Position numbers and translations under genes: made by a program | Shown here: positions 33,055 through 42,587 of the stretch, in pieces | How positions within the stretch are numbered: position 1 is the stretch's first letter | Layout: every line of letters starts with the position of its first letter | Assembly: GCF_018343695.1 (NCBI RefSeq) | Contig: NZ_JAGYPJ010000001.1 | Span: forward strand, 1,882,223 to 1,946,222 | DNA: 64,000 bases | Source of the DNA: Lederbergia citrisecunda | Lineage (GTDB): Bacteria > Bacillota > Bacilli > Bacillales > Bacillaceae_C | Direction: 5' to 3' | The notes under the pieces: model-generated | The model's database searches: none | The model's input: only the letters and a program-made list of their open reading frames with translations | Told to the model about the DNA's origin: nothing

Positions 33055-34827
33055 CTATTTGTCCAAATGATTTTTAATATTTTCAGCGATGTTTTTGGGA
33101 ATCCCCAACTGTATAATATCTTCAACCGTTGCTTCCTTCATTTTTTTCAAAGATCCAAAATGGCGTAGTAGAGCCTTTTTCCTGACGGGACCGATCCCTT
33201 CAATATCATCCAAGGTGGATTGAAATGCAGATTTTCCTCGTAATTGTCTATGAAAAGTTATGGCAAATCTATGAACTTCATCTTGAATTCTTTGTAATAA
33301 ATAAAATTCTTGACTATTTCGCTCCAATGGCACAATTTCAAGCGGGTTACCGAATAATAATTGGGATGTCCGATGTTTTTCATCCTTTGCCAGTCCTGCA
33401 ACTGGAATATTTAAATTGAATTCATTTTCCAATATATCTTTTGCTGCCTCAATTTGGCCTTTTCCACCATCAATTATGATTAAATCAGGTAATGGAAGAT
33501 TTTCTTTGAGAACTCTTGCGTATCTCCTTCTAATTACCTCACGCATGGATTCATAATCATCCGGGCCTTTAACGGTCTTGATTTTATATTTACGATACTC
33601 TTTTTTATAGGGTTTTCCATCTATAAACACTACAAGTGCTGATACTGGATCTGCTCCTTGTATATTTGAGTTATCGAAAGCCTCGATTCGATGTGGAGTA
33701 TATATTTGCATAGCTCCTCCGAGCTTATCAATTGCATGGATTGTTCGTTCTTCATCCTTTTCAATTAATGCAAATTTTTCTTTCAAAGCAATCTGGGCAT
33801 TTTTTGTTGCCAAGTTCACTAGCTCTTTTTTTTGCCCTTTTTTTGGCTGTATGACTTTTACACCTAATAATTGTTCCGCTAACTGTTGATTGGCGGATTC
33901 AGGAATGAGAATTTCTTTCGGTTTAAGATGATTTGTTTGAGAGTAAAATTGACCAAGAAAGGTTAAGAATTCTTCCTCATGTTCACTATAAATAGGAAAG
34001 AGGGAAACATCCCTTTCAATCAACTTACCTTGCCGTATAAAAAATACTTGTACACACATCCAGCCCTTATCTAATGCAAATCCAAACACATCTCGATCTG
34101 TAAAATCGGAAGACATCATTGTTTGCTTTTCCATTGTTGTCTCGATATGGGTAATTTGGTCTCGAAATTCTTTTGCTCTTTCAAACTCAAGATTTTCAGC
34201 AGCTTCATACATCTTTTTTTCCAAATCTTTTTTTATGGACGTAAAGCCACCGTTCAAAAACTTTGATATTTCGTCCGTCATTTGTTTGTATGTCTCAGAA
34301 GCAACTTCGTTTACGCAAGGAGCTAAGCATTGACCAAGATGATAATAAAGACAAACACGATCAGGAAGCGTTTGACATTTTCTTAGAGGATAGAGGCGAT
34401 CAAGAAGTTTTTTTGTTTCATTTGCAGAATGTGCATTTGGATACGGACCAAAATATTTGCTTTTATCTTTTTTTACTTTCCGTGTAATGATTAGTCTTGG
34501 ATGCCTTTCGTTCGTTAATTTAATGTAGGGAAAGCTCTTATCATCTTTGAGCATGATGTTATATTTTGGGCTATGCTTTTTTATTAAATTCATTTCCAAA
34601 ATAAGTGCTTCAATATCGGATGCCGTGACAATATATTCAAAATCCTCTATTTCATTCACAAGTCTTTGTGTTTTCGTATCATGGGAACCGGTAAAATAAG
34701 AGCGTACCCGATTTTTTAAAATTTTTGCTTTACCTATATAAATGATAGTATCTTGCCGATCCTTCATTACATAACAGCCTGGTTGATCAGGCAAAATCTC
34801 TAGTTTATGCTTTATTCTTTCGTTCAT
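33055..34827 (-). CDS. uvrC: Excinuclease ABC subunit C
   Basis: A 590-residue nucleotide-excision-repair nuclease that cuts both sides of a UvrB-bound lesion. A GIY-YIG domain lies at the N-terminus ([22 protein letters not shown]). A Cys-rich loop ([21 protein letters not shown]) and a UVR domain near residue 200 follow. Next is the RNase H-like 5' nuclease domain ([28 protein letters not shown]), then tandem HhH motifs at the end ([17 protein letters not shown]). I chose the ATG at 34827, which follows AGAGGTGA. Confidence 0.96.
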   Translation of the reverse strand: MNERIKHKLEILPDQPGCYVMKDRQDTIIYIGKAKILKNRVRSYFTGSHDTKTQRLVNEIEDFEYIVTASDIEALILEMNLIKKHSPKYNIMLKDDKSFPYIKLTNERHPRLIITRKVKKDKSKYFGPYPNAHSANETKKLLDRLYPLRKCQTLPDRVCLYYHLGQCLAPCVNEVASETYKQMTDEISKFLNGGFTSIKKDLEKKMYEAAENLEFERAKEFRDQITHIETTMEKQTMMSSDFTDRDVFGFALDKGWMCVQVFFIRQGKLIERDVSLFPIYSEHEEEFLTFLGQFYSQTNHLKPKEILIPESANQQLAEQLLGVKVIQPKKGQKKELVNLATKNAQIALKEKFALIEKDEERTIHAIDKLGGAMQIYTPHRIEAFDNSNIQGADPVSALVVFIDGKPYKKEYRKYKIKTVKGPDDYESMREVIRRRYARVLKENLPLPDLIIIDGGKGQIEAAKDILENEFNLNIPVAGLAKDEKHRTSQLLFGNPLEIVPLERNSQEFYLLQRIQDEVHRFAITFHRQLRGKSAFQSTLDDIEGIGPVRKKALLRHFGSLKKMKEATVEDIIQLGIPKNIAENIKNHLDK

Positions 34828-34871
34828 AAAATCACCTCTATCTAAGACCACAACATATAACCATTATATTG

Positions 34872-34902
34872 AAAAAAATCCGAGCAATAAAGCCCGGATT
34901 TT
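34872..34902 (-). terminator. Terminator after trxA
   Basis: On the minus strand AAAATCCGGGC-TTTATT-GCTCGGATTTTTTTC, eight bases after the trxA stop. Confidence 0.8.
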
Positions 34903-34910
34903 CTACTATT

Positions 34911-35225
34911 TTATAGATGTTTATTTAACAATTCAGCTAGTGCCTCTTTCGGTTGAAAGCCGACAGTTTTATCGACAAGTTCACCGTTTTTAAGGACTAC
35001 CAATGTTGGAATACTCATAATACCGAATTTACTTGCAGTTTCTTGATTATCATCTACGTCAACTTTAACAATTTTCGCTTTTCCATCAAGATCTCCATCT
35101 AATTCCTCCAATACAGGAGCAATCATTTTACAAGGACCACACCATGGTGCCCAAAAATCTACTAATACGACACCTTCGCTTGTTTCAGCTGAAAAATTCT
35201 CATCTGTTGCATGAGTGATTGCCAT
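34911..35225 (-). CDS. trxA: Thioredoxin
   Basis: A 104-residue thioredoxin, a cytosolic disulfide reductant for ribonucleotide reductase and other enzymes. The active site WAPWCGPCKM is at about residues 26-35, with the cis-Pro in SIPTLV and the KIVKVDVDDN strand. No signal peptide. It starts after AAGGAGGTTAGACAT. It follows etfA, as in B. subtilis. Confidence 0.97.
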   Translation of the reverse strand: MAITHATDENFSAETSEGVVLVDFWAPWCGPCKMIAPVLEELDGDLDGKAKIVKVDVDDNQETASKFGIMSIPTLVVLKNGELVDKTVGFQPKEALAELLNKHL

Positions 35226-35302
35226 ATGTCTAACCTCCTTAATTTACATTCCGAACATAGCGCAAGTATACCATCATCAACCAAAACGTGCTAACTTTTT
35301 GC

Positions 35303-36286
35303 TCAACTTTGAGATCCGGCTTTTATCCTGCGAAATTCCTCTGTTAAGAGCGGTACCACCTCGAAAAGATCACCGACTATACCATAATCCGCTACATTAA
35401 ATATGTTTGCCTCTGGATCCTTATTGATCGCCACTATCACTTTAGAATTGGACATGCCGGCCAAATGTTGAATAGCACCTGATATACCACAAGCAATATA
35501 TAAATCAGGGGTTACTACTTTTCCAGTTTGCCCTATTTGTAAGGAATAATCACAATAGTCCGCATCACACGCCCCACGAGAAGCGCCAACCGCTCCACCT
35601 AATACATCCGCCAATTCTTGAAGAGGTTCAAATCCTTCCGTACTCTTAACCCCTCGGCCTCCAGCAATGATTACTTTCGCTTCTGATAAATCAACACCTT
35701 CACTAGCCTTCTTGACAACTTCTTTAATGATAGTTCGTAAATCTTTTATTTCAACGGATACTGATTGTATTTCACCCGTTTTAGTTTCATCTTTACTTAA
35801 TGGCTCGATATTATTTGGTCGAATTGTAACAAATATAGTACTTTCTACCATTTTTTTCTTTTCAAACGCTTTTCCAGAGAAGATGGGTCTTGTAAAAACA
35901 ATATCTCCATCTTTTTCTTCAATCGCGGTGATATCAGAAATAAGACCTATATTTAGTTTACTTGCTATTTTTGGGGATAGATCTTTTCCAAGTGCTGTAT
36001 GACCAAAAACGATACCTTCCGGATTTTCTTGTTCAATAATTTTAAGGAGAGCCTGAGAGTAGCCATCCGAAGTATAATGTTTTAGTTTCTCAGCTTCGAC
36101 AGTCAGAACACGATCTGCCCCAAATTGAATCATTTCTTTACCTTGACCGTCAATTTTTTCTCCGACTAAAACCGCAATAACTTCTCCACCATTAGCAATT
36201 TGTTTTCCTGCTGAAATTGCTTCAAACGAAACGTTTCTTAAAGAACCCTCACGCATTTCGCCAAGTACAAGTACTTTTTTTGTCAT
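35303..36286 (-). CDS. etfA: Electron transfer flavoprotein alpha subunit
   Basis: A 327-residue FAD-binding subunit of ETF, which takes electrons from acyl-CoA dehydrogenases. The N-terminal domain (KKVLVLGEMREG) is followed by the FAD domain with GGRGVKSTEGFEPLQELAD, GASRGACDADY, QIGQTGKVV..LYIACGISGAIQHLAGM and AINKDPEANIFNVADYGIVGD. It lies 13 bases after etfB. The preceding fadB and fadR place it in fatty-acid beta-oxidation. Confidence 0.96.
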   Translation of the reverse strand: MTKKVLVLGEMREGSLRNVSFEAISAGKQIANGGEVIAVLVGEKIDGQGKEMIQFGADRVLTVEAEKLKHYTSDGYSQALLKIIEQENPEGIVFGHTALGKDLSPKIASKLNIGLISDITAIEEKDGDIVFTRPIFSGKAFEKKKMVESTIFVTIRPNNIEPLSKDETKTGEIQSVSVEIKDLRTIIKEVVKKASEGVDLSEAKVIIAGGRGVKSTEGFEPLQELADVLGGAVGASRGACDADYCDYSLQIGQTGKVVTPDLYIACGISGAIQHLAGMSNSKVIVAINKDPEANIFNVADYGIVGDLFEVVPLLTEEFRRIKAGSQS

Positions 36287-36299
36287 GCCCTACCCCTCC

Positions 36300-37064
36300 T
36301 CAAACTAACTTATTTAACAAACCGGCAAGTTCTTTTACTTGCTCTTCAATATCGCCTTCCAATTTTCTGCCAGCATCTTTAGCAGGAGGAAGAAAAATCT
36401 CAATGGTTTCAGTTTTGGCCATTACATCATCTTCATCTAAATCTAAATCATCTAATTCAAGTTCTTCCAAAGGTTTTTTTCGAGCTTTCATTATTCCTGG
36501 CAGTGATGGATAACGAGGATCATTTAAACCTTGTTGAGCTGTTACTAAGAGCGGCAAAGACGTTTCGATTATTTCTGAATCCCCTTCTACGTCCCTAGTC
36601 AATACTACTTTTTCGCCCATTATTTCCAGTTTTGTAATGGTTGTAACATAAGGAATTTCCAAAATATCTGCAACCCTTGGTCCTATTTGTCCAGAACCTC
36701 CGTCAATGGCAACATTTCCTGCAAGAATTAAATCTACATCTTTATTTTTTAAATATTCTCCAATAATAGTAGAAATCGTAAATTGGTCACTTTCTTCTAT
36801 ATCATCTTCTATATTGATTAATACAGCTTTATCTGCGCCCATTGCCAATGCCGTTCTCAGCTGCTTCTCCGCTTCTTCTCCATCTACTGTCAAAACAGTT
36901 ACCTCACCGTCGTATTCATCGCGTAGCCTTATGGCTTCTTCAATAGCGTATTCGTCGTATGGATTAATAATAAATTCCGCTCCATCATCATTAATTTTCC
37001 CGTCTGAAATGGAGATTCTTTCTTCTGTATCAAAGGTTCTTTTCATGATTACAAAAATATTCAT
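36300..37064 (-). CDS. etfB: Electron transfer flavoprotein beta subunit
   Basis: A 254-residue partner of EtfA that holds AMP. It has the ETF adenine-nucleotide-alpha-hydrolase-like fold: an N-terminal IFVIMKRTFDTEERI, NPYDEYAIEEAIRL, TALAMGADKAVLI, AGNVAIDGGSGQIGP and the anchor loop PLLVTAQQGLNDPRYPSLPG that docks on dehydrogenases. It starts with ATG after AGGAGGGGC. An intergenic repeat lies between it and fadB. Confidence 0.96.
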   Translation of the reverse strand: MNIFVIMKRTFDTEERISISDGKINDDGAEFIINPYDEYAIEEAIRLRDEYDGEVTVLTVDGEEAEKQLRTALAMGADKAVLINIEDDIEESDQFTISTIIGEYLKNKDVDLILAGNVAIDGGSGQIGPRVADILEIPYVTTITKLEIMGEKVVLTRDVEGDSEIIETSLPLLVTAQQGLNDPRYPSLPGIMKARKKPLEELELDDLDLDEDDVMAKTETIEIFLPPAKDAGRKLEGDIEEQVKELAGLLNKLV

Positions 37065-37116
37065 TCAATGCCCCTCCTAATATAGGAATCTATTTGGATT
37101 AAGACTTTTACTAATA

Positions 37117-37213
37117 AGAAAAGCGAACCGCCTTGCTCATCGACGTACAGGCCCCACAGGATGTGGGTCAGTGGACGTTGGCACAGGACGTGGTGGTTTG
37201 TCGACGTTCCTTT
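37117..37213. repeat. Intergenic repeat copy between fadB and etfB
   Basis: Begins AGAAAAGCG and contains CATCGACGTACAGGCCCC, the small palindrome CCCACAGGATGTGGG-like core, and GTGGACGTTGGCACAGGACGTGG. It is the short form of the repeat without the TCTCAGT..GATAAGTCAAC arm. Confidence 0.65.
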
Positions 37214-37231
37214 AGAAAACTTATACTTTCT

Positions 37232-38005
37232 TTAATTACCTGTAAAAATAGGATTACGCTTTTCAAGAAACGCTCTTATGCCTTCCTTGCCATCTTCAGA
37301 ATCAAAAACGAATCCGAATTTTTTTGCTTCGTGTCTAACTCCTTCATAAAATTGAGGTGTTTTACTAAACTGAAGCAATTCAATCGTTGCTCTTAAAGCA
37401 AGTGGACTTTTTGCTGCAATTTTATGCACCATTTCCTTTGCTTTTTCTAATAGTTGCTCCTCAGGAAAAGCATGATTGGCTAATCCCCACTTAACTGCAT
37501 CAATACCTGATAAAGGATCACTTGTAAATAGCATCTCCGCCGCTTTAGCCGTTCCGACTAACCGAGGAAGTCTTTGTGTGCCTGCAAATCCAGGTATTAA
37601 TCCCAACTGTAATTCAGGAAGACCTAATTTAGCATTTTCACTAACAAGCCTAATATGACATGACATCGCAAGCTCAAGGCCTCCCCCTAGGGCTGCTCCA
37701 TGAATTGCCGCGATAATTGGTTTGGGGAAATTTTCAATTTTTTCAAAGACTACTTGCCCGTTTACTGCAAGTTTTGAAAATTCCTCTCCGTTGTTAATTC
37801 CAGTAAATTCCTTTATATCCGCTCCTGCAGAAAAAAATCGACCTTCTCCATGAATTAAAATCGCTCGTATTTCATCATCATTCTCCAGCTGATCAAGAAT
37901 ATTTCCAATGTCTTGTATCAATTCGAAAGATAGGGCATTTGCAGGTGGTCGATTCATTGTAATAATAGCTGCATTCCCTTCCCGATAATGAGATAAGTAT
38001 GCCAT
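37232..38005 (-). CDS. fadB: Enoyl-CoA hydratase
   Basis: A 257-residue crotonase-fold enzyme that hydrates trans-2-enoyl-CoA in beta-oxidation. An oxyanion-hole strand (GRFFSAGADIKEF) is followed by HGAALGGGLELAMSCH, the catalytic Glu region LGLPELQLGLIPGFAGTQRLPRLVG, and a late WGLANHAFP. It lies 24 bases downstream of fadR, in the order fadR-fadB-etfB-etfA, as in B. subtilis, where it is called fadB (ysiB). The start follows an AGGGAGGTTGAAG site. Confidence 0.93.
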   Translation of the reverse strand: MAYLSHYREGNAAIITMNRPPANALSFELIQDIGNILDQLENDDEIRAILIHGEGRFFSAGADIKEFTGINNGEEFSKLAVNGQVVFEKIENFPKPIIAAIHGAALGGGLELAMSCHIRLVSENAKLGLPELQLGLIPGFAGTQRLPRLVGTAKAAEMLFTSDPLSGIDAVKWGLANHAFPEEQLLEKAKEMVHKIAAKSPLALRATIELLQFSKTPQFYEGVRHEAKKFGFVFDSEDGKEGIRAFLEKRNPIFTGN

Positions 38006-38028
38006 TCACTTCAACCTCCCTAACAGTA

Positions 38029-38613
38029 TTATCTTACAGCACATCCATGTAACAGCAGCTTATGGACAGCTGGTGCTAAAGATACTAAATCATACTTTTG
38101 ATCATTGATTACCCACGTCGTTACTGTTTCATCGATTGTTCCAAATATCATTTGTCTTGCAAGCCGTATATCCATATTTTTATCAAATTCACCTTGCTCT
38201 TGACCAAAGCGCAAAATATCATCCACAACATGTAAATAATCTTTCAACACATCATTAATCTTCATTCTTAGCTCTTTATTCGATTGCCTTAACTCCAGTT
38301 GTGTGACAATGGCTAAATATCGATCGTTTGAAAGGATTGTAAAATGATTTTCAATCATTACTAATAATTTCTCTGCAGCCGTTTCTTTTCCTGCAATAAC
38401 TTCTTTCATTTTTTCAACGAAATATCCCATTCTTTCATGGAAAACCGATATTAATATATCTTCTTTATTTTCAAAGTAAAGATAGATTGTTCCATCAGCT
38501 ACTCCAGCCTGCTTAGCTATTTTCGAAACTTGTGCTTGATGGTAACCATTTTCAGCGATGACAACTACTGCTGCATCAATAATTTGTTTGTATTTTGGTT
38601 TATTTCTTTTCAA
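38029..38613 (-). CDS. fadR: FadR, TetR-family repressor of fatty-acid degradation
   Basis: A 194-residue TetR-type repressor. The N-terminal helix-turn-helix (KYKQIIDAAVVVIAENGYHQAQVSKIAKQAGVADGTIYLYFENKEDIL) is followed by a ligand domain that in B. subtilis binds long-chain acyl-CoA and releases DNA. It starts with TTG after GCAGGTGAAATGA. A palindromic operator of the known FadR type lies about 70 bases upstream, so it controls its own operon. Confidence 0.92.
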   Translation of the reverse strand: MKRNKPKYKQIIDAAVVVIAENGYHQAQVSKIAKQAGVADGTIYLYFENKEDILISVFHERMGYFVEKMKEVIAGKETAAEKLLVMIENHFTILSNDRYLAIVTQLELRQSNKELRMKINDVLKDYLHVVDDILRFGQEQGEFDKNMDIRLARQMIFGTIDETVTTWVINDQKYDLVSLAPAVHKLLLHGCAVR

Positions 38614-38683
38614 TCATTTCACCTGCTCCAAAACGCTCATATGTGACTGCTAGTAACAGAACACTTGAGCTACATTATAAAAA

Positions 38684-38701
38684 TGAATGACTATTCATTC
38701 A
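38684..38701. promoter_or_regulatory. FadR operator
   Basis: TGAATGACTATTCATTCA is a palindrome that fits the B. subtilis FadR site TGAATGAnTAnTCATTCA. It lies between lcfA and fadR, in the fadR promoter region. Confidence 0.85.
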
Positions 38702-38744
38702 TATCTTAATCATAAATAGTCCCCATTTCTATGTCAAGTACGCT

Positions 38745-38777
38745 AAAAAAAAGAGCCGTATCGGCTCTTTTTTTTCA
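38745..38777. terminator. Terminator of lcfA
   Basis: AAAAAAAGAGCCG-TA-TCGGCTCTTTTTTTT, a compact stem with T run on the minus strand just after the lcfA stop; it can work both ways. Confidence 0.85.
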
Positions 38778-38782
38778 TTAAA

Positions 38783-40480
38783 TTAACCGAGTTTTTCATC
38801 ATGCTGTAGCTTATTTCTTTCTTCATCAACTAATACACGGCGAAGTATTTTTCCAACAGCGGTTTTGGGAAGTTCATTACGAAATTCATATATCCTAGGT
38901 ATTTTGTAAGCAGCTAAATATTTACGAGCGTATGCATCAAGTTCTTCTTCAGTAACGGTTGCTCCTTTTTTCAATACAATATATGCCTTCACTGTTTCAC
39001 CACGATAAGCATCTGGAACACCAGCGACAACCAATTCTTGAATGGCAGGATGTTCATAAAGCACTTCCTCAATTTCTCGAGGGTATATGTTGAACCCTCC
39101 AGCGATAATCATGTCTTTTTTTCTATCGACTACATAGAAATAACCGTCCTCATCCATATAACCCATGTCTCCGGTTAGTAACCATCCATCCCTTAGAGTA
39201 GCTGCGGTATCTTCAGGTCTATTCCAATATCCTTTCATAATTTGAGGACCTTTTACAGCAATTTCGCCTATCTCACGTGGTGGAGAGTGCTCTCCAATTT
39301 CAGCAGAAAAAATTGCCGCTTCCGTATCAGGCCATGGAACTCCGATACTACCTTTCACCCTTTTCTGGCCATATACAAAATTCGCATGTGTGACAGGAGA
39401 AGACTCTGTTAAGCCATAGCCTTCAACAAGTTTTCCTCCTGTTACATCTTCAAATTTTTCTTGGACCTCGACAGGAAGTGGAGCCGATCCGCTCAAACAC
39501 GCTTCAATTGAAGAAAGATCGTATTTTTTTAAATCTGGGTGGTTTAAAATTCCTATATAAATAGTTGGAGCTCCAGGAAATATAGTTGGTCTTTGTTTAT
39601 GAATAGTTTTCAATGTCGTTTCCACATCGAACTTTGGCAAAAGAATCATTTTGTACCCTTGCATGACAGCTAAAATTAATACAGTCGTCATTCCATAAAC
39701 ATGGAAAAAAGGTAAAAGGCCGAGAATGACTTCTTCCCCTTTTTTTGCCTCATAGAGCCATGCCCCACATGCAGTAGCATTGGCAATTAAGTTCTTATGA
39801 GTAAGCATGACACCTTTCGGATAACCAGTTGTACCACCAGTATACTGAAGAAGAGCTAAATCATTTTCAAAGTCGATATCATATTCATACGTAAGTGGTT
39901 TTGATTTTAGCATGATATTTTTGAAAAGGTGCTGATTCCCTTCATGCTTTACATCGACAACAATCCCAGTGTCTCTTTTTTGGATGAAAGGGTAAATGAT
40001 GTTCTTTGGGAAAGGTAAGTAATCTTTGATAGCGGTTACAATGATGTGTTCTAGTTTGGTGTGTTTAATGACTTTGGATATACGAGGGTATAAAATATCT
40101 AGTGAAATAATCGCTTTCGCTCTACAATCCTTCATCTGATACTCAATTTCGCGTTCCGTATAAAGAGGATTTGTTTGTACAACCACTCCTCCTGCATATA
40201 ATATTCCATAATAACTTATGACAGCTTGTGGACAATTTGGAAGCATAATGGCAACGCGGTCACCTTTTTCAATGCCAATTCCACGAAGATAACTAGAGAG
40301 CTTTAAAGCACAGGAGTACATTTCCTTATACGTCATTTCCTTACCCATAAAATGGACAGCTGATTTATTTGGAAATTCTTTTGCTGCCTCTGTCAAATAA
40401 GATTGGACCGTTTTCGGTTCATATTCTAACGTTGTTGGTATTGATTCTGGATAGAGCTTCAGCCATGGTTTCTTTTCCAT
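38783..40480 (-). CDS. lcfA: Long-chain acyl-CoA synthetase
   Basis: A 565-residue AMP-forming ligase that activates fatty acids to acyl-CoA. The phosphate loop YTGGTTGYPKGV lies near residue 215. VEGYGLTESSPVTHAN, TGDMGYMDEDGYFYVVDRKKDMIIAGGFNIYPREIE and the catalytic Lys region LPKTAVGKILRR at the end are complete. I chose ATG at 40480 after AACGAGGGGGGAT. It opens the block lcfA-fadR-fadB-etfB-etfA but is separated from fadR by a terminator. Confidence 0.94.
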   Translation of the reverse strand: MEKKPWLKLYPESIPTTLEYEPKTVQSYLTEAAKEFPNKSAVHFMGKEMTYKEMYSCALKLSSYLRGIGIEKGDRVAIMLPNCPQAVISYYGILYAGGVVVQTNPLYTEREIEYQMKDCRAKAIISLDILYPRISKVIKHTKLEHIIVTAIKDYLPFPKNIIYPFIQKRDTGIVVDVKHEGNQHLFKNIMLKSKPLTYEYDIDFENDLALLQYTGGTTGYPKGVMLTHKNLIANATACGAWLYEAKKGEEVILGLLPFFHVYGMTTVLILAVMQGYKMILLPKFDVETTLKTIHKQRPTIFPGAPTIYIGILNHPDLKKYDLSSIEACLSGSAPLPVEVQEKFEDVTGGKLVEGYGLTESSPVTHANFVYGQKRVKGSIGVPWPDTEAAIFSAEIGEHSPPREIGEIAVKGPQIMKGYWNRPEDTAATLRDGWLLTGDMGYMDEDGYFYVVDRKKDMIIAGGFNIYPREIEEVLYEHPAIQELVVAGVPDAYRGETVKAYIVLKKGATVTEEELDAYARKYLAAYKIPRIYEFRNELPKTAVGKILRRVLVDEERNKLQHDEKLG

Positions 40481-40627
40481 ACAATCCCCCCTCGTTTTAA
40501 TGAACAGTTCGAAAATTAGCACTTCTCTCCTATATTATATGCCAATCATTTACTTCATACAATGATTCGGAATAAAAGAAATCAGCATTTAAACTTTTAT
40601 TAAGTCTATATTAATTTTTGATTTTCC

Positions 40628-40795
40628 CACTCCATTGTTTGGAGCGGAATGGGTGATTTTTTGGTGATCATCGCACTTTGAATATTCCATTGTTACCTTG
40701 GAATCGATTTTATAGTGGTGAAGGGCACATTGAATGCTCCATCGTTACCCCGCACTCCATTTTTGAGCGGTCAAAGGCACATCGAGGAAATCAAC
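40628..40795. repeat. Imperfect tandem repeat, unit about 52-56 bp
   Basis: Recurring pieces are CACTCCATTGTTTGGAGCGG, GCACTTTGAATATTCCATTGTTACC and GCACATTGAATGCTCCATCGTTACC, CACTCCATTTTTGAGCGGTC, then a partial GGCACATCGAGG. This gives roughly two and a half units between lcfA and the oxidoreductase gene (gap 40481-40872). It differs from the common intergenic repeat of this genome. No gene is seen in the gap. Confidence 0.5.
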
Positions 40796-40872
40796 ATACA
40801 ATACTTTATTTTAAAAGCATATTTTCATATATAATGAAGTTAGTAAAAAATTTGAATATTAAGGTGATCATA

Positions 40873-41775
40873 ATGAAAATAGGGATGATAGGGATAGGGG
40901 ATATAGCGTGGAAAGCATATTTACCTGTATTATCACAAACAAAGGGTATTGAACTACATATTTTTACTAGAAATAAAGAAACTCTTAACGACGTTGCAGC
41001 TACATATCATATAGAGCATATTTATCATAATTTTGAAGAATTGTTAGCGAGTGGGATTGAGGCAGCATTCGTTCATTCTTCAACAAGTTCACACGAGGAA
41101 ATTATTGATAAGCTATTAGATCATGGTATCCATGTGTATGTCGATAAGCCCATTACATACTTTGGTGTTTCTTCCACTAGGCTAATTGAAAAAGCAAAAG
41201 AAAAAGGGCTTATATTAATGGTCGGATTTAATCGCCGTTTCGCTCCCCCTTACAGGCAATTAACTGAAGTCGCCAATCCGAATATGGTCATTATGCAGAA
41301 AAATCGAGGTCACCATCCTGCTGATACAAGAACATTTATTTTCGACGATTTTATTCATGTCATTGATACATTACTTTATTTATTTCCGTATACGATTGAA
41401 GAAGTGATTATACGTGGAAAAGTGAAAAACGGAGAACTGTATCATGTGACTTTACAACTAGAAGCGAGTGAAGGAACGGCTATCGGTATCATGAACCGTG
41501 ATGCAGGCACAACTGAAGAAATAGTCGAAGTTAAAAGTCCAGACGAGACACGCAAAGTAGTGAATGTAAGTAATATTACTTCACACCTAAATAAACAAAT
41601 CCTCGATTTCGGTAGTGATGACTGGCAGCCAACACTTGAAAAAAGAGGATTTTACGATATCATTTCTCAATTTCTAGATTTAATTCGAAACAAGTCTTTA
41701 CCATACACTGGATATGATAGAGATTTGGAAACACACTTACTTGCAGAAAAAATTGTTCAGCACTTAAAAAAATAG
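40873..41775 (+). CDS. Gfo/Idh/MocA-family oxidoreductase (MviM-like)
   Basis: A 300-residue NAD(P)-dependent oxidoreductase. The N-terminal Rossmann loop IGMIGIGDIAWKAYLPVL is followed by HSSTSSHEEII and the catalytic-lysine motif VDKPITY near residue 97. Then VGFNRRFAPPYRQL and FDDFIHVIDTL with the conserved His follow. The substrate is unknown. The true start is ATG at 40873 after AAGGTGAT; the reading from 40678 runs through repeat sequence and is not coding. It is unlinked in function to its neighbours as far as I can see. Confidence 0.85.
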   Translation: MKIGMIGIGDIAWKAYLPVLSQTKGIELHIFTRNKETLNDVAATYHIEHIYHNFEELLASGIEAAFVHSSTSSHEEIIDKLLDHGIHVYVDKPITYFGVSSTRLIEKAKEKGLILMVGFNRRFAPPYRQLTEVANPNMVIMQKNRGHHPADTRTFIFDDFIHVIDTLLYLFPYTIEEVIIRGKVKNGELYHVTLQLEASEGTAIGIMNRDAGTTEEIVEVKSPDETRKVVNVSNITSHLNKQILDFGSDDWQPTLEKRGFYDIISQFLDLIRNKSLPYTGYDRDLETHLLAEKIVQHLKK

Positions 41776-41908
41776 AGACCATAGGAAGATAGAATAGATT
41801 TATATGTTCATAATATTGCGATAGCCATTAGCTGAACGAAGCAGAGTTGAAGAAGTATTACTTTACCTAGAAAAAATATATAAGACCTATTTAATTCAGG
41901 GAGAATAA

Positions 41909-42232
41909 ATGGAAAAGAATATTACTATTAAAGAATTACAGAATTATATTAAGCAAAAGGACTATAAACCAGAACTGAAACATGCTTATTTCCTAAAATT
42001 AATTGAAGAAGTGGGAGAACTTGCTGAAGTTTTGAGAAAAGATAGGAGATTGGAACATCACGACACAATAAAAGGAACAATTGAAGAAGAACTATACGAT
42101 GTCCTTTATTATGTGATTGGAATAGCCAATGTTTATGGTATTGATTTAGAGAAGTGTTTTTATCTAAAAGAAGAACTTAATAAAGAAAAATATCAGTATG
42201 ATACTGATGCTTTAGTTGAAAAAGAAATATAA
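41909..42232 (+). CDS. MazG-like nucleotide pyrophosphohydrolase
   Basis: A 107-residue all-alpha NTP-PPase protein. The metal motif appears as KLIEEVGELAEVLRKD followed 18 residues later by IEEELYDVLYYVIGIAN, the EExxE..ExxD pattern of MazG/iMazG proteins. Members remove pyrophosphate from non-canonical nucleotides. It has a GGGAGAATAA ribosome site and a terminator close behind, so it is a single-gene unit. The substrate is not predictable. Confidence 0.8.
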   Translation: MEKNITIKELQNYIKQKDYKPELKHAYFLKLIEEVGELAEVLRKDRRLEHHDTIKGTIEEELYDVLYYVIGIANVYGIDLEKCFYLKEELNKEKYQYDTDALVEKEI

Positions 42233-42239
42233 CGATAAA

Positions 42240-42263
42240 GAGCTTGGTGAATTTCCCAAGCTC
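42240..42263 (+). terminator. Terminator of the MazG-like gene
   Basis: GAGCTTGG-TGAATTTC-CCAAGCTC followed by CTTTTGT, eight bases after the stop. Confidence 0.75.
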
Positions 42264-42340
42264 CTTTTGTAGTTTTTGGTTAATCTCGATGCAAGAATAT
42301 GGGATTTTTTTACCAAAAGGAAACAAGTTAGCTTAAATTT

Positions 42341-42421
42341 TTAAGCAGTTATTAAATAAATTATACCTAAAATAAGAAAAATGCCACATAATATGAGCAG
42401 CACTTTTGCAAGTTTTTCCAC
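42341..42421 (-). CDS. Candidate 26-residue single-span membrane peptide
   Basis: On the minus strand a GTG codon begins a short frame, MEKLAKVLLILCGIFLILG and onward, that ends ..LITA. It has two positive residues, then a single hydrophobic span of about 20 residues. An AAGGAG site lies nine bases upstream (42436-42431). Small one-span peptides of this kind are common in Bacillus but usually go unannotated. I know no family for it. The ribosome site overlaps the end of the adjacent intergenic repeat. The small palindrome GCTTAAA..TTTAAGC follows the stop. Confidence 0.45.
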   Translation of the reverse strand: MEKLAKVLLILCGIFLILGIIYLITA

Positions 42422-42433
42422 AACCTTCTACTC

Positions 42434-42587
42434 CTTGTCTAGCTACAGCGCCTATCGACTAGCTAACTTCTTGTCCTCCTCACGATAAGTCAACATCAAT
42501 TCGTCCTGCCTAATTCATTGTGTTTCCTTTATCGCAAGGCTTAGGACCTGAAGTTCGTACGTAGATGAACAGGCGCTTTTGCTTTTC
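42434..42587. repeat. Long intergenic repeat copy abutting yshE
   Basis: Runs from CTTGTCTAGCTACAGCGCCTATCGACTAGC to GGCGCTTTTGCTTTTCT; the last base touches the yshE stop codon. Inside are GATAAGTCAACATC, GTGTTTCCTTTATC and CCTGAAGTTCGTACGT, as in 51698-51853. Confidence 0.75.

Noticed and set aside
36706-37080. 124-residue frame antisense to etfB
   Set aside because: Shadow of etfB with Ser/Ile-rich composition typical of antisense frames; several similar antisense frames over mutS2, pheT, infC and etfA were rejected likewise.
40678-40872. N-terminal extension of the MviM-like protein
   Set aside because: It translates tandem-repeat DNA and precedes a good ribosome site and ATG that fit the Rossmann start.
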